64,000 nucleotides of DNA from Gnetum montanum (GCA_015680685.1 MNCI01008925.1:227786-291785), one strand, 5' to 3'; shown: positions 11,132 through 23,620, counted from the first letter of the stretch. A program made the numbers and translations. Notes: generated by a model not told the origin, from the letters alone.

Positions 11132-11817
11132 TTAATCAGAGTGGGCATCTGATGCTGCTGCTGGTGCAGGAGTATTCGCATCGACTTCACATTTCCAGAA
11201 ATCAAATATAGTAACACAACCTAAATGGGATGTACTGGGTTCACCAGGAGCATCAACTGAACTGAATTCTTGTTTATAATCCACAGAATCAAATTTGTTT
11301 TCCAACTGCAGTTTCTTGGCCGTATTTGGCTGATGATGCTGATCTGTTGCAGATGACGAAATTGTATAGGAACTGTTATAACAGCCAGCGTTGATGTTGC
11401 CATAACCATTGTCAGTGGTTTTATGATTATCAGTAGAATTCCGGAACATGGATTTGCAGTTTGCCCTGTGCCCACCCAGAGCCGTGGGACGATCAAACAT
11501 CCGGCCACAGGATTTGCACTCATAAGAAGAAGCTCTCCTGTGATCTTCAAAATCCCTCTCTCTGATTTTCATTACTGCCCAATCTGTGTGGCCTCAGGTC
11601 CGTTACGCCTTTTTGGCTGCACTCAGACCTTGATTCAGGGGATTTATATTGAGAATTAAAAGATCCATAATTCTCAATCTGCATACCATTTTTTCTGTAA
11701 TCTTCAAGAGCAACCTCTGCCAGCAGGAGAAGATTGGAATCATAGGATACGGGCGGGGAATTTGTGTGCCTCTTTTTAAAAATCTCTGGCTTGTTCAGGG
11801 CGCCTCATAGTAGCCAT
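11132..11817 (-). pseudogene. C2H2-type zinc-finger protein gene, frameshifted
   Basis: Intronless minus-strand gene, about 228 residues if the frame is followed, probably a nuclear transcription factor. ATG at 11817 reads MATMRRPEQARDF. One surplus T in a T5A5 run (near 11783) shifts the frame; then KKRHTNSPPVSYDSN continues. A second shift near 11590 leads to MKIRERDFEDHRRASS and the finger YECKSCGRMF..TALGGHRANC. The finger has the plant xALGGH core, but T replaces Q and the last ligand is Cys (CX2CX12HX3C) rather than His. The tail is Ser/Asn-rich and ends in SDAHSD. Two single-base shifts make it a recent pseudogene, unless they are sequencing errors. The ATG lies in a tandemly duplicated segment. 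Confidence 0.72.
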
Positions 11818-11917
11818 GGAATCGTGGAATCGCAGAGCAACCGTGTTTAAACATTAGCACAGGGCGCCCATGGAATCGTGGAATCGCAGAGCAACCGTGT
11901 TTAAAAATTAGCACAGG
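11796..11917. repeat. Tandem duplication around the zinc-finger start codon
   Basis: Copy 1 at 11796-11859 and copy 2 at 11860-11917 both run CAGGGCGCC ... CATGGAATCGTGG ... TTAGCA. Copy 2 lacks TCATAGTAGC. Copy 1 includes the ATG, so copy 2 lies in the 5' untranslated or promoter region. Confidence 0.88.
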
Positions 11918-12842
11918 AGAAGTGCAAGCTTATATGGGAAGGTTTCCATTGCAACAAGCCTCTAAGTTGGCTCCAACATCGCCAAATTTGCTTAAACTAG
12001 AAAGACCCTTTGATCTTCTGAGGGCCTTCACTAAAAATCCAGTTACTCCAATGAGTATTTTGCCATCTGTGATGAATACCAAGACAGGATATGTGATGCC
12101 TAAAAAGGATCTTCCAAGCTTCATCTCATTCAATACACCGAGTCACCCATTTGGAGGCCAAGAGAATACTCTGGTGCTCAATAGAGGCAAGGCCTAAGCC
12201 CCCGTGTTCTTTACTTAAAGTGCAAGTATCCCAAGCTACTCGATGAAAAGCTTTGTGATCATCCTTATCCCCCCAAAGGAAATTTCTAAGTATGTTGTTG
12301 ATGCATTGAAAAGAGGATTTGGAAGGAGCCATAAAGGAAGAGTAGTAGACATGCGTGGAGCTCAAAATATGGTTAACGACAATAAATCTACCTGCAAGAG
12401 ATAAGGGTTTAGAAGCCCATTTCAAAGCTTTATGTTTCACCTTTTCCACCACATTGTTCCATATGGTAGTGGGAGTAGCAAATAAAGCAATAGGGATGCC
12501 TAGGAGGGTGAAATTATCAGTAGGAGATAGCCACTTGATATCAAAATGATAAGTCCAAGGAGGCCTAGGAGAGAAGCTAGATCGGATGGCTTGTGTTTTG
12601 TTCCAATTGATCTTAGCTCCTGAGGCTCTACAGTAAATATCTATGCAATGCAAGGCAGTGTTAAAATTATTATGGTCCTCAATCAAAGTAATAAAAGTAT
12701 CATCTGCAAACTGGCTGTAAACAAGATCCTTTGCTTGTTGTGGGAGAGAGATACCTCTTAGTTGCATAGAATTGTTATGAGATCTAAGAATAGCTCCAAG
12801 AGCATCACCAGCCAGAATGAAAAGATAAGGGGCTAAAGGGCT
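11918..12842 (-). pseudogene. L1-type LINE ORF2 fragment (RT C-terminal half)
   Basis: Minus strand reads LAPYLFILAGDALGAIL (near 12838-12790), then VYSQFADDTFI, the LINE RT catalytic box. KINWNKTQ, LLGIP, LSLAGRFIVVNHIL, NNILRNFLWG and HGGLGLASIEHQSILLASKW follow, all typical of plant L1-clade LINEs. The stretch 12126-12767 is open without a stop. Past 12126 it continues in other frames to about 11930. Truncated at both ends: no endonuclease, no poly(A) tail and no target duplication seen. Confidence 0.88.
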
Positions 12843-13829
12843 AAAACTTGACAGAAATTTGTGGTGTGAATAATCTTTGCCTCGGTATATATATTGTGGG
12901 GTGCGACGGTATTGATGCAGTGGCTGCCATCGTTTTCAAACCCGTAGAGTTTTAATTTTGTAAAAATATAATGGCAAACTAAAGTTTGGAAGGTTTTTTT
13001 TTTTTTTTTTGTTAATTTTAGAAAACAATAACATAAGTGTACCAGCGATTGTGGTTTTTTATATGTACCGCACTCTCCCTTGACTTTCAAATTGCTTTTT
13101 AAATTTTTATTATCTTCAAAATGCAACATGTTCACTTCTCACCTTGGACAAGGATGCATTGAAACATACAAAGGACTAGTATACTATAATCAAAAGCCAA
13201 AAATTAATTAGAACTATTTTTGGAAACTACCTTTAGTTTTGGAAAAGTCAATGTTATGTCCAGAATTCAGAATTCAATCGTTTTTTAAAAAATTAATAAA
13301 AAATTAATTCTTATTTCTACTTTTAGATATTTTTACCATTCATATAATGCAGATTTGAAAACTAGTTATGTACCAGCAAGAGGGCAAGGGAACATAGTGA
13401 TTTGTACCCCAAAGAACTTGAAAATGCGAAAACTAACATAAATATTGTTCATTAGACATTGTGTTAGTGCTCATAAATATCATAAAAATATATTTAAAGA
13501 TAGAAATAAAGTGGCACATTGGTAGTTTTATGAATTTGATTATTTTGCTTGCATGAATCTTTGGAGATGTTTGATGTACAGATTTTTTTTATGTTTGATT
13601 CTTTGGCTTGCTCTAATATTCTTGATTAAGACATAGGATTACATTACTGCAGTTACTATTATTGTTAGTTTCCTACATAAGTAAAAGAGAAAAATTACAA
13701 AAATTATAAATAAACTTAATGAAATAATAAAAAATTAAAAATTCAGAATCAAATCTCAAAATAAAAAGTCAACGCCCTTGTAAAAAGAAAAAGGCACATT
13801 CCATAACATGCTTAATACTTTGTCTTAGC
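12843..13829. other. AT-rich DNA without recognisable genes
   Basis: Contains a T-run near 12987-13010 and scattered A/T-rich stretches. No protein, RNA or known repeat recognised. Confidence 0.5.
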
Positions 13830-14355
13830 GTCATGTGCAGGTCGTTGGGTTCTCTCCGGTTCGTGTTTCTGTGTCTGTGTCACGCGCGGCTGATAATCAC
13901 TTCCCAGTGTAGCGCGAAGTTTTAAGTGCGGCCGTCGAGACACGATCACGCGGCCACGTTGTGATTTGCCGTTTTCTGTTATTCCAAAACCCTAACTGAG
14001 ACATAGACGTGCAGAATTGTGGCGGACTCGAAGGATTCCTGTTCGTGATCGCCGATGTTTATCTCTGCGGATGTTTATCTCTGCAGATCGCATTCCTGGT
14101 AACGAGTATCTACTTCGACGTGTGGCATTGCAGATCATATCAGGGGAGAATTCGATTGTTCCATATTAGAGTTTCTAAAAACGATATGCATTGCTCCGGC
14201 GGGGCACATTGAAGGATTCCTAAATTGGTTGCGATCATCACGCGTGCGTTGCCTAAAATTATCTCGGTGCATTTGTTCTATTGTGTTCTGTTTGGTTTTT
14301 TCATATTTTCTTTTTGCTTGTCTAAATTGGCTAGGTTTAGGCTCAATGGGTCTGC

Positions 14356-14703
14356 ATGACCCAATCCGCTTTGTCTTCTTGCTCTGATGTTGATGTTGGA
14401 GGAAAAAAACGTAAAATAATGGAATCCTCCAATATTAACATTGACTCACAGCCTATTGACAACTCAACCAATATGGATGCAAATGATTCTGTTTTACGTT
14501 TTGATTTTCCGGAAGACATCTTTGACCAAACCGTCCAAACATTTACTCACCTATACACAATTGGCTTCTTCACTGGTAGGATTCCTCCTGCCTCGGTGTT
14601 CCAAGATTGGGTTAAAAAATTTTGGGAACCCCGTAATATTAGATTAACCTTAGCTTCCAATCTCACAAAAGGCTTTCTTCATGGTAATTTAATAATCTTC
14701 TAG
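14356..14703 (+). pseudogene. LINE ORF1 N-terminus (DUF4283-like)
   Basis: Opens MTQSALSSCSDVD and contains a nuclear-signal-like GGKKRK. It then reads FFTGRIPPASVFQDWVKKFW and IRLTLASNLTKGFLHG, which resembles the DUF4283 domain of plant LINE ORF1 (a fold starting with W..KW.P..... followed by NGFFLF). The domain is cut short after about 110 residues by a stop at 14701, where minus-strand relic J1 begins. The 13830-14355 stretch upstream is GC-richer and could be the LINE 5' region. A domesticated DUF4283 gene is the alternative. Confidence 0.5.
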
Positions 14704-14709
14704 CTATGT

Positions 14710-15807
14710 TCACTGCAACATTTTTTTCCATTGGTAACTAGCCTTTACTACTTCTAATTCAGAGTTTTTCACCTGAAGTTTCTGTAAGGCATCTTTCCAA
14801 TCTACAAACTTTTTTTCATACAAGGCATATGTGGCTGCTACTTGTTGTTCAAGTTCATTTTTGGGCTTGCTGGCTGTTAACATGGCCAAGTTAGCATAAT
14901 GAAGATTGGCTAACCTTGTGTACTCTTTTAGATCCTTTATTTACAAGCCTTTTTTTTTGAATTTTGGATGGTGGACATGAGCATAATTGTCAAAGATGCA
15001 CTACCAATATGGATTCTATGCTGATATGGCATTGATTCAAGCCTTAGCCATCTAAATATCCTTCTCATTAATTTTCTTATACATCCCTACCTGGTCACGA
15101 AAGTGTTCCTTGAGCCTCTCATGCTGCTTAGCTTTATTTTTCCACACATTAATCTCAATAGCTAACTTCTGTCTAATTATGCATACCTCCTCCATTGAGA
15201 GGGTTTAGTTTTCTCTTGTTAAGCAGCTCATGTCTTGGTTAACCCTCATTAGTTGTTCTCTCAACTAATGGATGATTTGTTCTAGGATATTTTTCTACTT
15301 CTCAATGTTGGTTAACCTAGTGTTGTCTGTAGCGAGTTGTGTGCTTTCTTCTTGTGCTGTGGTGAGTGCCTTAGCATGTGCGTATGCTTGTTTTTTTACT
15401 ATTGAGGCATTCCACACTACTTTCTCCTTCTTGTTTTCCATTTTCTTATTCTGCTCTATCATGTGGTTAATGTGCTCTATTTTGAATTGTTCAATTTGGT
15501 TAGGTGCAATGAATTGAATCAAGTCTTTGTGTTCAGCCTTTAGGATCCTCAATTCTTCCTATAATCTAAGGATTTTAGCTTTTGAATGCTTCACCTTGGT
15601 TTCTACTATGATCAACTTATCCTTTGTTGCTATAGGTTTTGATTGCACTGCAATGACATCACTTGGGATGTCAAAAAGTGTAGTCATCACTTGTCCAATC
15701 TGCAGTAATCAATCTAGTACATCGTCATGATTAGTAGGAGTCATTGAGGTTCTAGCTAGCATTTGAGCATCTTTGGCTCAAATTAGATCCATTGGTAGCA
15801 TAATAGG
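14710..15807 (-). pseudogene. J1 relic, C-terminal coiled-coil part
   Basis: Minus strand reads a degenerate, K/E-rich coiled-coil protein: LRILKAEHKDLIQFIAPNQ, QFKIEHINHMIEQNKKMENK, AHAKALTTAQEESTQL, then EINVWKNKAKQHERLKEH down to about 14720. Stops interrupt it. It abuts the 5' LTR of element C at 15808. Its N-terminal part appears to be 38920-40265 on the same strand, i.e. element C was inserted in this relic. Function unknown. Confidence 0.6.
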
Positions 15808-16661
15808 TGATGAATCATGATTCATTAGGCTCTGATATCAGACTTGCAATATCGGATCCACAGTATCGCGTACGCGATATCGTGGCCTGGCTAGTGATAT
15901 TAGATACACGATATTGTGACTCCTATGTGGACCTATAAATACACATGTAGGTGCATGGAGTGTATGGGTAGTTTAGTTAGAAGTTAGTTTTCATTTTTAG
16001 TTCTTCTCAACCCTTTCTCCCAGTGCATGCCCGTAGCCCGTAGTGTGATGATTGTAATTGTACGACACCTTTATTCGAGTGTGACATACTTGGACATGCA
16101 CATGACCAGAAATAAAGATCGAGATTACTTCATCATTGTAGCATTCACTTAGTTTAATTATTTAATTATTATTCATTGCTTTCTTAATTAATACTTCTTT
16201 ACCCTCAACTCCTATCTCTGTTATTAAACACTGAATAAGTACAACTTAATCACGAGCATTTAAGTATGACTACTTGGTATCCCAGTAGCGTACCTAGGAC
16301 ATGCACTTGGTAATCCCAGTAGTAGTACACAAGGTCCAGGATGTGTACAGATGATTAAGGGACGGATGCTCATCACACTTAGGCTAGCTTAGACTCTCTT
16401 CACCCTTTCACTCTTAGTTAAAACAAAGTTACTTTCCATTGCCTCTAGGAGTAGCACTAGTTTAGAACCACATCATACACCTCACTATGGACTAAACCAT
16501 ACATGAAAAAGCAAATACTAGTCCAAGTGGGAAGACAGCGAACTATGATCAACAAGTAACTATCTAGATACCACAACTAGCTCGTCTATGGAGTTTGACC
16601 GGATCATGCATGAACGCTCATATTCATATGATTGAGTGTAGGGGTACCTTGTCACTCATCA
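15808..16661 (+). repeat. 5' LTR of element C
   Basis: TGATGAATCATGATT ... CACTCATCA, 854 bp. It matches 20520-20951 plus 38534-38919 and shares start and end motifs with the LTRs of A, B, D and E. Confidence 0.85.
15834..15941 (+). promoter_or_regulatory. Palindrome array and TATA box, 5' LTR of C
   Basis: RATATY-type hexamers start at 15834, 15848, 15862 (AGTATC, decayed), 15876, 15896 and 15910; spacing 14, 14, 14, 20, 14. TATAAATA starts at 15934, 24 bp after the last. Confidence 0.72.
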
Positions 16662-16662
16662 T

Positions 16663-16680
16663 TAGTGGCGTTACTGGGGA
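16663..16680 (+). promoter_or_regulatory. Primer binding site of C (tRNA-Asp)
   Basis: TAGTGGCGTTACTGGGGA matches the complement of the plant tRNA-Asp 3' end (TGGCGCCGTTGCCGGGGA, from memory) at 13 of 18 positions, one base after the LTR. Confidence 0.65.
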
Positions 16681-16796
16681 TGATGCTAGTTATCTAGATT
16701 AGTTATATCATGCAAGATCGCTGTAACAAGTATTAACAATATACTTTAGAAAAGAAATTAAATTCAATTCAATTAATTCACACACCACTTAGAACA

Positions 16797-19118
16797 ATGT
16801 CTCTCTCACAAGACTATGCTAATGCCACAACTAGTGAGGCAATTCATTGGAGAACCAACAAATTAAATGATGAAGAAAAAGTTTGGAGTAATCAAATTTA
16901 TGTAGGAATTCCATATGTTCATGAGTATCCCAACAATACTCAAGGATTCTTATCAACCAAATTTGACACCTCTAGTAAGGATGGGATAGCCCATAGAACG
17001 AGGAGGCCTGAAAGGCCTAGGACCTTCTCAATAACTAACAAGAATCTGTTAGGGGATGATTGGAAAACTTACAAAAGTCAGGACAAGTTTTTCAATTCTT
17101 TCTCTTCCTCTACTCCTTGAATGTTAGATCATGACACAGATGACTATCTTTCAAGGGATTAGTGTAGAACTAAAAATTGAACTCACAAGGAAAATCGCGA
17201 ATGCCAGCAGGAACAAGGACAACATCATCTCAACTCACAAACCGATAACCTACTTAGTGACGATGAATCCTTGCTGGCCACAAAGAGCCTAATTCCTATA
17301 CAAGAGGCTATTTGAATATCCTGTAGGCATCGCAAAGAAAGTAGCCTACCCAGGCTTGATTAACAACTTTCCCAAATTCTCAGGAGTCTATGATTTAGAT
17401 CCGCAATAGCATATACAAGCCTTCTATGATGCCTGTGTATGGAACAATATTGATAATGGGTGGCAAAAATGTACGCTCTTTCCTTTGACACTCATTGGCA
17501 AAGAAAAAGTATGGTATAGGTCCTTAAGACCAAAATCAAGTTGTAGTTGGCCAACAATGGTAGAACTCTTTAATAAACGATATCAAGCCTATGCTAAAGT
17601 GTCAGCCTTGAGGGGACACATCCAAGAATGGAAACAAGGGCAACATGAAACCTTGGACATGGCCTTAGAAAGATACTATTCTTTGTTAAACAAATGCCCA
17701 AGCCATGGATTCTCTGAGGAAAGGCTAATGTATTACATCATGGATGGGCTCCATAATGAAACAAGGAAAACCCTAGGGATGTATACTCGAGGTCAACGAT
17801 ACGAGCTACAAACCCACCAATTCCAAGAGCTTATTAATTAGGTAGCAAAAGAAGAAGGAGAAATGGCTAAATGGGAGAATGTTGAAAGCTCTTAATAGGA
17901 CCAAAATCTCGAATTAGCAAAGGTCCATAATCATAAAGAGGAGAAATCAGCTCACCTTGAGGAAGTGCAACCATTTCTACCTTTGCCAATGCAACAATCA
18001 CTAGATGAAATCAAGGTAAAGATTAATAAGATAACGGAATGGGTGTACAAAAAATATGGAGAATATGCTAACAATAGTAGAGGTAAAACTATTCCAAATC
18101 AAGAAATAGGGTAGGACACCACACAACAATTAGAACAAAGGGTAAAAGATAATAAGAATAAGAACTCAGCTTCCAACTGCACATATCAATGTAACGTTTA
18201 TCTGTACGATCATCCCAAAGGCCAATGCTCGGTTTTGTCACATTTATATGATCATTAGGGAGGAGTGTTACATCCAAATTTCATAGAAAAATATTGATTT
18301 CAACCATAGTGGAAAAAGCCCTAGTTGTGGGGGAGGCCATCGCCAACCCAACCATATCCTTTGTATTTCCCACCGCCAAATGCTTACTATTTTCAACACC
18401 CTATTTCTCCAATCGGATCATCATCTCTACTTCACCTCATTGTTATCATTCTCCATAATACTATCCACTCATACCCTCTCTGACAAGGTCACCACCTCAT
18501 GTACCTTGCACTTTTCCTCAACAACAATATTCTCATTGTTCACCTCCTTCTACATCGCCACCAGTTGTACCAAAAGGTTTTGCACCATAGCACCAACCTA
18601 TGAATGCTACTTGTGCTACTACTGTCAATAGCAGTGGAAGTACTCAAAATCACCCTTTCTTTAGGCATGGCTATAGAAATAAGTAGCACAATGCTGAAGC
18701 CACTGCATCTTCCAGTCCAGCATAAGTTCAACACTGTGGTGCATCCTTCTCCTTGAACTCAACACCTCGTGTTACCTTATCAGGGCCACCGATCAAAACT
18801 CCAATAACTATATGGCCTAATGAATATAGCCACATAAGGAGACATATCGATCTTTGCATACCATCTTATGGTCAAGGGTGCCATAGTGGATCAACTTTGT
18901 ATCAATTGAACTCATCTTCTAACTTGCCCCACTATGTCAACTATAATATAGTGTGTGCACCCCAATTTGGGTACATTCCAACCACGACATCAAAAGACAC
19001 CCAATGGTTCAGATATGATCGATCCCCAACATTTCCAATATGCATGGATCCATACTTTCCATTTATTAATTCTCACCATGATCAAATGTTCAATTATGGG
19101 GGACATTCCCCATTCTAA
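16797..19118 (+). pseudogene. gag of element C
   Basis: ATG at 16797 opens 107 codons (MSLSQDYANATTSEAIHW); after stops the capsid domain appears at about 17360-17840: VWYRSLRPK, MVELFNKRYQAYAKVSALRG, KQGQHETLDMALERYYSLLNKCP and GHGFSEE-like SHGFSEERL. A Lys/Glu-rich linker and a finger-like CTYQCNVYLYDHPKGQCSVLSH follow near 18178-18245. The tail is Pro/Tyr/His-rich. The reading ends at FNYGGHSPF near 19117 with no protease. About ten stops and shifts. Confidence 0.75.
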
Positions 19119-20515
19119 CAAAAATAGAATTAATAAGTGTTTTTTCTTTTCTTTAATTTTACAATTTTTTTTCCAATTTATTTATTTATTTATTATTTTA
19201 TCTTTTTTTTTATTTTTATGGGTAATCTCATCTATGAATAAAACACTCATGTGACTCGTTGGTTGAGGTGTTGTTCTTTGCTATCAAGTCTTGAGTAACT
19301 AATTATTTGGATAGTGAGCCCATCACATCCAACCAACCATTCTATGAATAAGAGGTTCTACTCAGGGTACGATGATATTCTTGACATCATTAAAACTTAA
19401 AGTAATTTTGTGCTCATTATACCCAGAGTGAAGAAGGATGGACCAAGAGGGAATGACTATGGTGTGACATCAAGGGGACTTGTGGATTCTCTTTGGTGAC
19501 ATCTGTAGGAGTTATCATGCAACCTAGTTGTACTAAGATCCTTGTATATCTAACAAAAAATGGAAGTAAGAGTAATATAGGCACTCAATCAAGAAACTCA
19601 ATGTTGTTCTAGGGGGTTCCACTAGAAAGACATGCATCCATGCCTGAAGGTAGGTGGCTTCTCTAGATTACGCATTAAAAAAGAAAAAAAGAAAAAAAAA
19701 GGAAGATAGTGTGCCAAAGTGGCTAGAGATAAAAGAAAAAAAATCAAGATCAAAGTTCCACAAAGCAATTCTGAATCACTCCTCCCTTGCAGAAAACACC
19801 AAGTGATCATACACCTTACTTTCATGATGCTCTTATGGTTTTCCATCATCAAATGAAACAATGCGATGTCACTGATCGAAGGAATGGACTTGGTCTTGAT
19901 TTTGGAGTGATGGGTTAATGACACACTAATCATGCCCTAAACTCAAGATTCATTGTGTCTTGGGTCAATTACCTCATTTCTCGATCTCTCCAATCCCTTC
20001 TACAATTCACCTCATCTCGTTGTTCGTGTATTTGTGACTCATGTCTTGTGTAGCATTGAATTCACACCTCATCACTGTGGTATCTACATGTGTGTGTTTT
20101 TTGGAGCTATTGTGGATTACATTTAACCCTTCTAGTGCCTATGGACATTTTAAGGTGTAGTTACACGATGGCAGTATAGGTTAGAACCTGCTCTGGGGAG
20201 GACCTACTTGCGTGACTTTTGTAATTTGAATTTTTTGCACATCATCACATCATTTTATACCCTTCGGGTACTACACTACCAACGTTATTCTTTCCCTCAT
20301 CATCCTTCCAGCTTAATTGTTCCTATGTACCAAAACATGTCCTATTTCCTCATTCGACTTATGAATTTCATCATCAGATCCTACCCCATTATACTTTTTA
20401 TGCCTTCTAGTCTATTTAAAAATACACTAGACTTTTCACATTAACCTTGAATGCTTTGTTTTTGGCCTTGAAATTTGAGAAATTCATCAATTTTTCTAAG
20501 TACCCTATTTTAAAT
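19119..20515 (+). other. 3' non-coding region of element C
   Basis: No coding sequence recognised. It shares TGACATCAAGGGGACTTGTGG (19466-19486) and AATAAGAGGTTCT with D and K. The conserved block is at 20120-20216. Confidence 0.6.
20120..20216 (+). other. Conserved 3' non-coding block, copy in C
   Basis: Reads TTTAACCCTTCTAGTGCC, GGTGTAG, then AACCTGCTCTGGGGAGGACC and TACTTG. Aligns with the blocks in A, B and D. It keeps short pairing arms (GUAG with CUAC, GCAG with CUGC). Confidence 0.55.
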
Positions 20516-20951
20516 AGGCCACAATATTAGGTACGTGATATCAGGTCCAACACAATATTAGGGCCTGGCTAGCAATATTGAATACATGATATCGTGACTC
20601 CTATGTGGGCCTATAAATACACATGTAGGTACATGGAGTGTAGGGGTAGTTCAGTTAGAAGTTAGTTTTTATTTTTAGTTCTTCTCAACCCTTTCTCCTA
20701 GTGCATGCCCATAGTGTGATGATTGTAATTGTATGACACCTTTATTTGAGTGTGACGTACTTGGACATGCACATGAATGGAAATAAAGATCAAGATTACT
20801 TCATCATTGTAACATTTACTTAGTTTAATTATTTAATTTTTATTCATTTATTTCTTAATTAATACTTCTTTACCCTCAACTCCTATCTCCGTTATTAAAC
20901 ATGGAATGAGTACAACTTAATCACGAGCATTTAAGTATAACTACTTGGTAT
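20516..20951 (+). repeat. 3' LTR of element C, left part
   Basis: Matches the 5' LTR from the palindrome array (hexamers at 20523, 20537, 20554, 20574, 20588) through CTACTTGGTAT at 20951, where F is inserted. The first ~30 bases of the LTR are not recognisable. Confidence 0.82.
20523..20619 (+). promoter_or_regulatory. Palindrome array and TATA box, 3' LTR of C
   Basis: Hexamers start at 20523, 20537, 20554, 20574 and 20588, spaced 14, 17, 20 and 14; TATAAATA starts at 20612, 24 bp after the last. Confidence 0.72.
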
Positions 20952-22502
20952 TGTAACGACGGAAAATGCAGGCAGTTGGAAAATACCAAACACAATCCCG
21001 TGTACACAGTTTTAACCATGGATCTGCGCGAGGGCGATGCTGGAAAAACGAATCCACGGTGCCCTGAACGGTCTTGTCGATCAGATAGGGACTTACTAAT
21101 TAGTAAACTGATGAAGATTACGAATATTTCATGGAACAATATGATTTGGCGATGTGCGAAATGAGAGAAAAGCGATGTAGATGAATGGTAACGATGATGA
21201 TAGCGTCAACACGACAACTAGAATCAGACACGAGAGAAACGTGTAATTGCAAGATCTATAGTTTGACTCGGGAAAATAAGTATTTTGTATATTCAAGTTG
21301 CACTGGGGAGGCCCCGATTGTTTTGTACAAGCAAACACAAAGCAACAAGAAACAAGCAAACTACCTGAGCAGAAGTGCAGAATAGAATCCGACTACCTTG
21401 TAGGCCGGAGAAGGGATGCAAGGAAGGTCAAGTTCTGACGTCTATTGATCAACTGCTTCTGATCAATAAAGACTCACAAACCACACCAGATGATGTCTGG
21501 ATCTCTGATTTGCTCCTTTTGCCTTAGGTAGTCTCTGCTCGGAACTGCCGATGCTCAAGCTAAGTGTCTCTTGTCTCTGTCGGAAGGTGATGCTGTCAAT
21601 AATTGCCAAAGTGTTACTCTCTCTGTCTCTGCTCAAGATGATAAGTATTCATGTGCTCAGAAAAATGTCCTTGCCTCTTTGATTTTCCAACCCACGTATC
21701 TTTGTCAACTGGGGTATTTATAGGCCGCGACGTCCCGTAGAAAAGGCGCAACCCTGATGACATGTACCCCGAATGCTTCGGGTACTGTTGACCTGACCTT
21801 TTTGTGTCAAACTTTGTGACTACGCACAATATGCTCATTTGCGTATTGTGCGTGTGAAGAACAGATGCGCGTCGGGCATGTTTCAACTTGCCTTAGGTTA
21901 TATTACGCTCATTCGCATTGCGTTGCATGCAAGAGCATAACATAACGTGGAAGATAACTGATTCAAGCCGTTTTACGCTCGTTTACGCAGCCACGCGTAA
22001 TGAAGCGTAAACAATGCTTAACATGGTGATGTAATACACTGCAATACGCTTCGTTGCGTATGATGAGGAATCTACATGCCAAGAGAAAAGGGTTGATCTG
22101 TTGCACTTTCTTAGACTTTGCCTTTGACTGTTTTGGAGATCATTACGCTACCGTGTGTAACAGAGCGTAAACCTAGCCTTAAACAAAAACCTTAGCCAAA
22201 ATATGCGAGAAGTCGCATGTTACACTACTCAAGCCTCTACTCGTGCCGAAGTAAATAGCCTTTTGATGCCAGATTATGTTTGGACAGAATCACGCTAAGC
22301 GCTATTACGTTGTGTCGCGTGATATAGCGTGAATAGAGAAAGCATAGAAAGATTAGGAATCTGCACAGGAAGTCGAAGACTTGATGCTACGCGCCTCTTG
22401 GTCTTGCTCTGTCTTATTTGCTCTTCTAAGATTCTAACATGTACCCTCGCCTGAATTGCGAATCTTTGCCTGAGGCCGACTCACAATTTTCACGGTGTTT
22501 CA
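20952..22502 (-). repeat. 3' LTR of element F
   Basis: 1551 bp. In element orientation it starts TGAAACACCG at 22502 and ends at 20952. A TATAAATA box is at 21722-21715. U3 is rich in TTACGC/GCGTAA motifs. Confidence 0.9.
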
Positions 22503-22518
22503 ATGGCCCCTCTTTGTT
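22503..22518 (-). promoter_or_regulatory. Polypurine tract of F
   Basis: Minus strand AACAAAGAGGGGCCAT lies directly before the 3' LTR, where plus-strand DNA synthesis would be primed. Confidence 0.7.
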
Positions 22519-23620
22519 GATGGTTAGAGGGCCGGCCCGAAAGACATTGACAAAGAATACGAAACACCGGATTGGTAGAAGCAAGAACAACGTCCATCCA
22601 TAGCTACTCAATTGTTGCCCTATCAACATGGATGAGTAAAGCTGGAGGGAATGGGAAATAGAATGACACAGTAGGAAAGAGGTTCGGGGAAGACGTAAAA
22701 TGAGTCAGAATGGTAGGAGTATGGAATACACTTACTGAACGCACAGAAATGTACGCACATTTATGTTAATAGGAATTCTTTCAGACGAGCATAGCGCATC
22801 AGCGTGAGATTTCTCTGTTACCGATTATAGCAGGAATGCTTGCAGAAGGAGCACGGCGCATCACTTCTGTGATATCTCTGCTACAGCACTTAACCGTGCT
22901 ATGGGCTTGGTTGTAGTGCGAGTGTGAAAGATGGATGTTTGCGTATGTAGCTTTTGCACACAGGAAGCAAGTGGTAGGGATGAGAGCTAAGGGTGGGATT
23001 ATGAGAGGTATAGGCATGCAGTTCTAAGTGGTTGGGAAAACCTAAGAAAGCCATCTCAAAACACTGTTGTTCTTCACCGCTCAGATGAACGCACCTTTGA
23101 CCAACATCCTCGAAACAAGTAACCTGCAACCACAGAAGAAAACAAAAAATGCCATTGCTCGTGTGAACAAGAGGCGAGGTTGTCAAAACGAGCGCCATTT
23201 GATGCGAGATAGAGCGCTCAGGCCATGAAGAAGGAGCTGTAGCATGAGGTCGGAACCTTCCATCTCGACGCTTGGCCCAGCATATCGCCACCAAAAAGCA
23301 TCAGACACAGTGCAGCTAACTGGTTATGCAGGGAACCAGCTAGATGAATTTGCGAAGCCAGGGTCTAATAGCGATGATCGACGGAGGTCTCCGAGGTCGC
23401 TGTCGATGAGGATTTCGTCGAGGCTCCGGCTGGTGAAACTAAACCCTCAAACATACCACCGCTGCAGTGGGCGCAGCGACGGCATCTCCGAGGGGTTAGT
23501 AGCATGCCTCTCAGCTCGTCCGAGGAATCAGTAGGATGCCGGTGGGGCGGTGACACTGAGATTGTCCCAGTATCCCACCTCGTCCGTCGCGCAGCTATAC
23601 AAGGATGATCACGCTCACTT
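22519..23620 (-). other. 3' untranslated region of F
   Basis: GC-richer than its surroundings around 23240-23620. Short open frames occur on both strands, but none resembles a known protein. Probably non-coding. Confidence 0.5.

Noticed and set aside
14441-14647. Second open frame overlapping the LINE ORF1 start
   Set aside because: Shadow frame of the DUF4283-like reading, without own features.
18380-18734. Ser/Leu/Tyr-rich frames on both strands
   Set aside because: They are other frames of the Pro/Tyr-rich tail of gag in element C.
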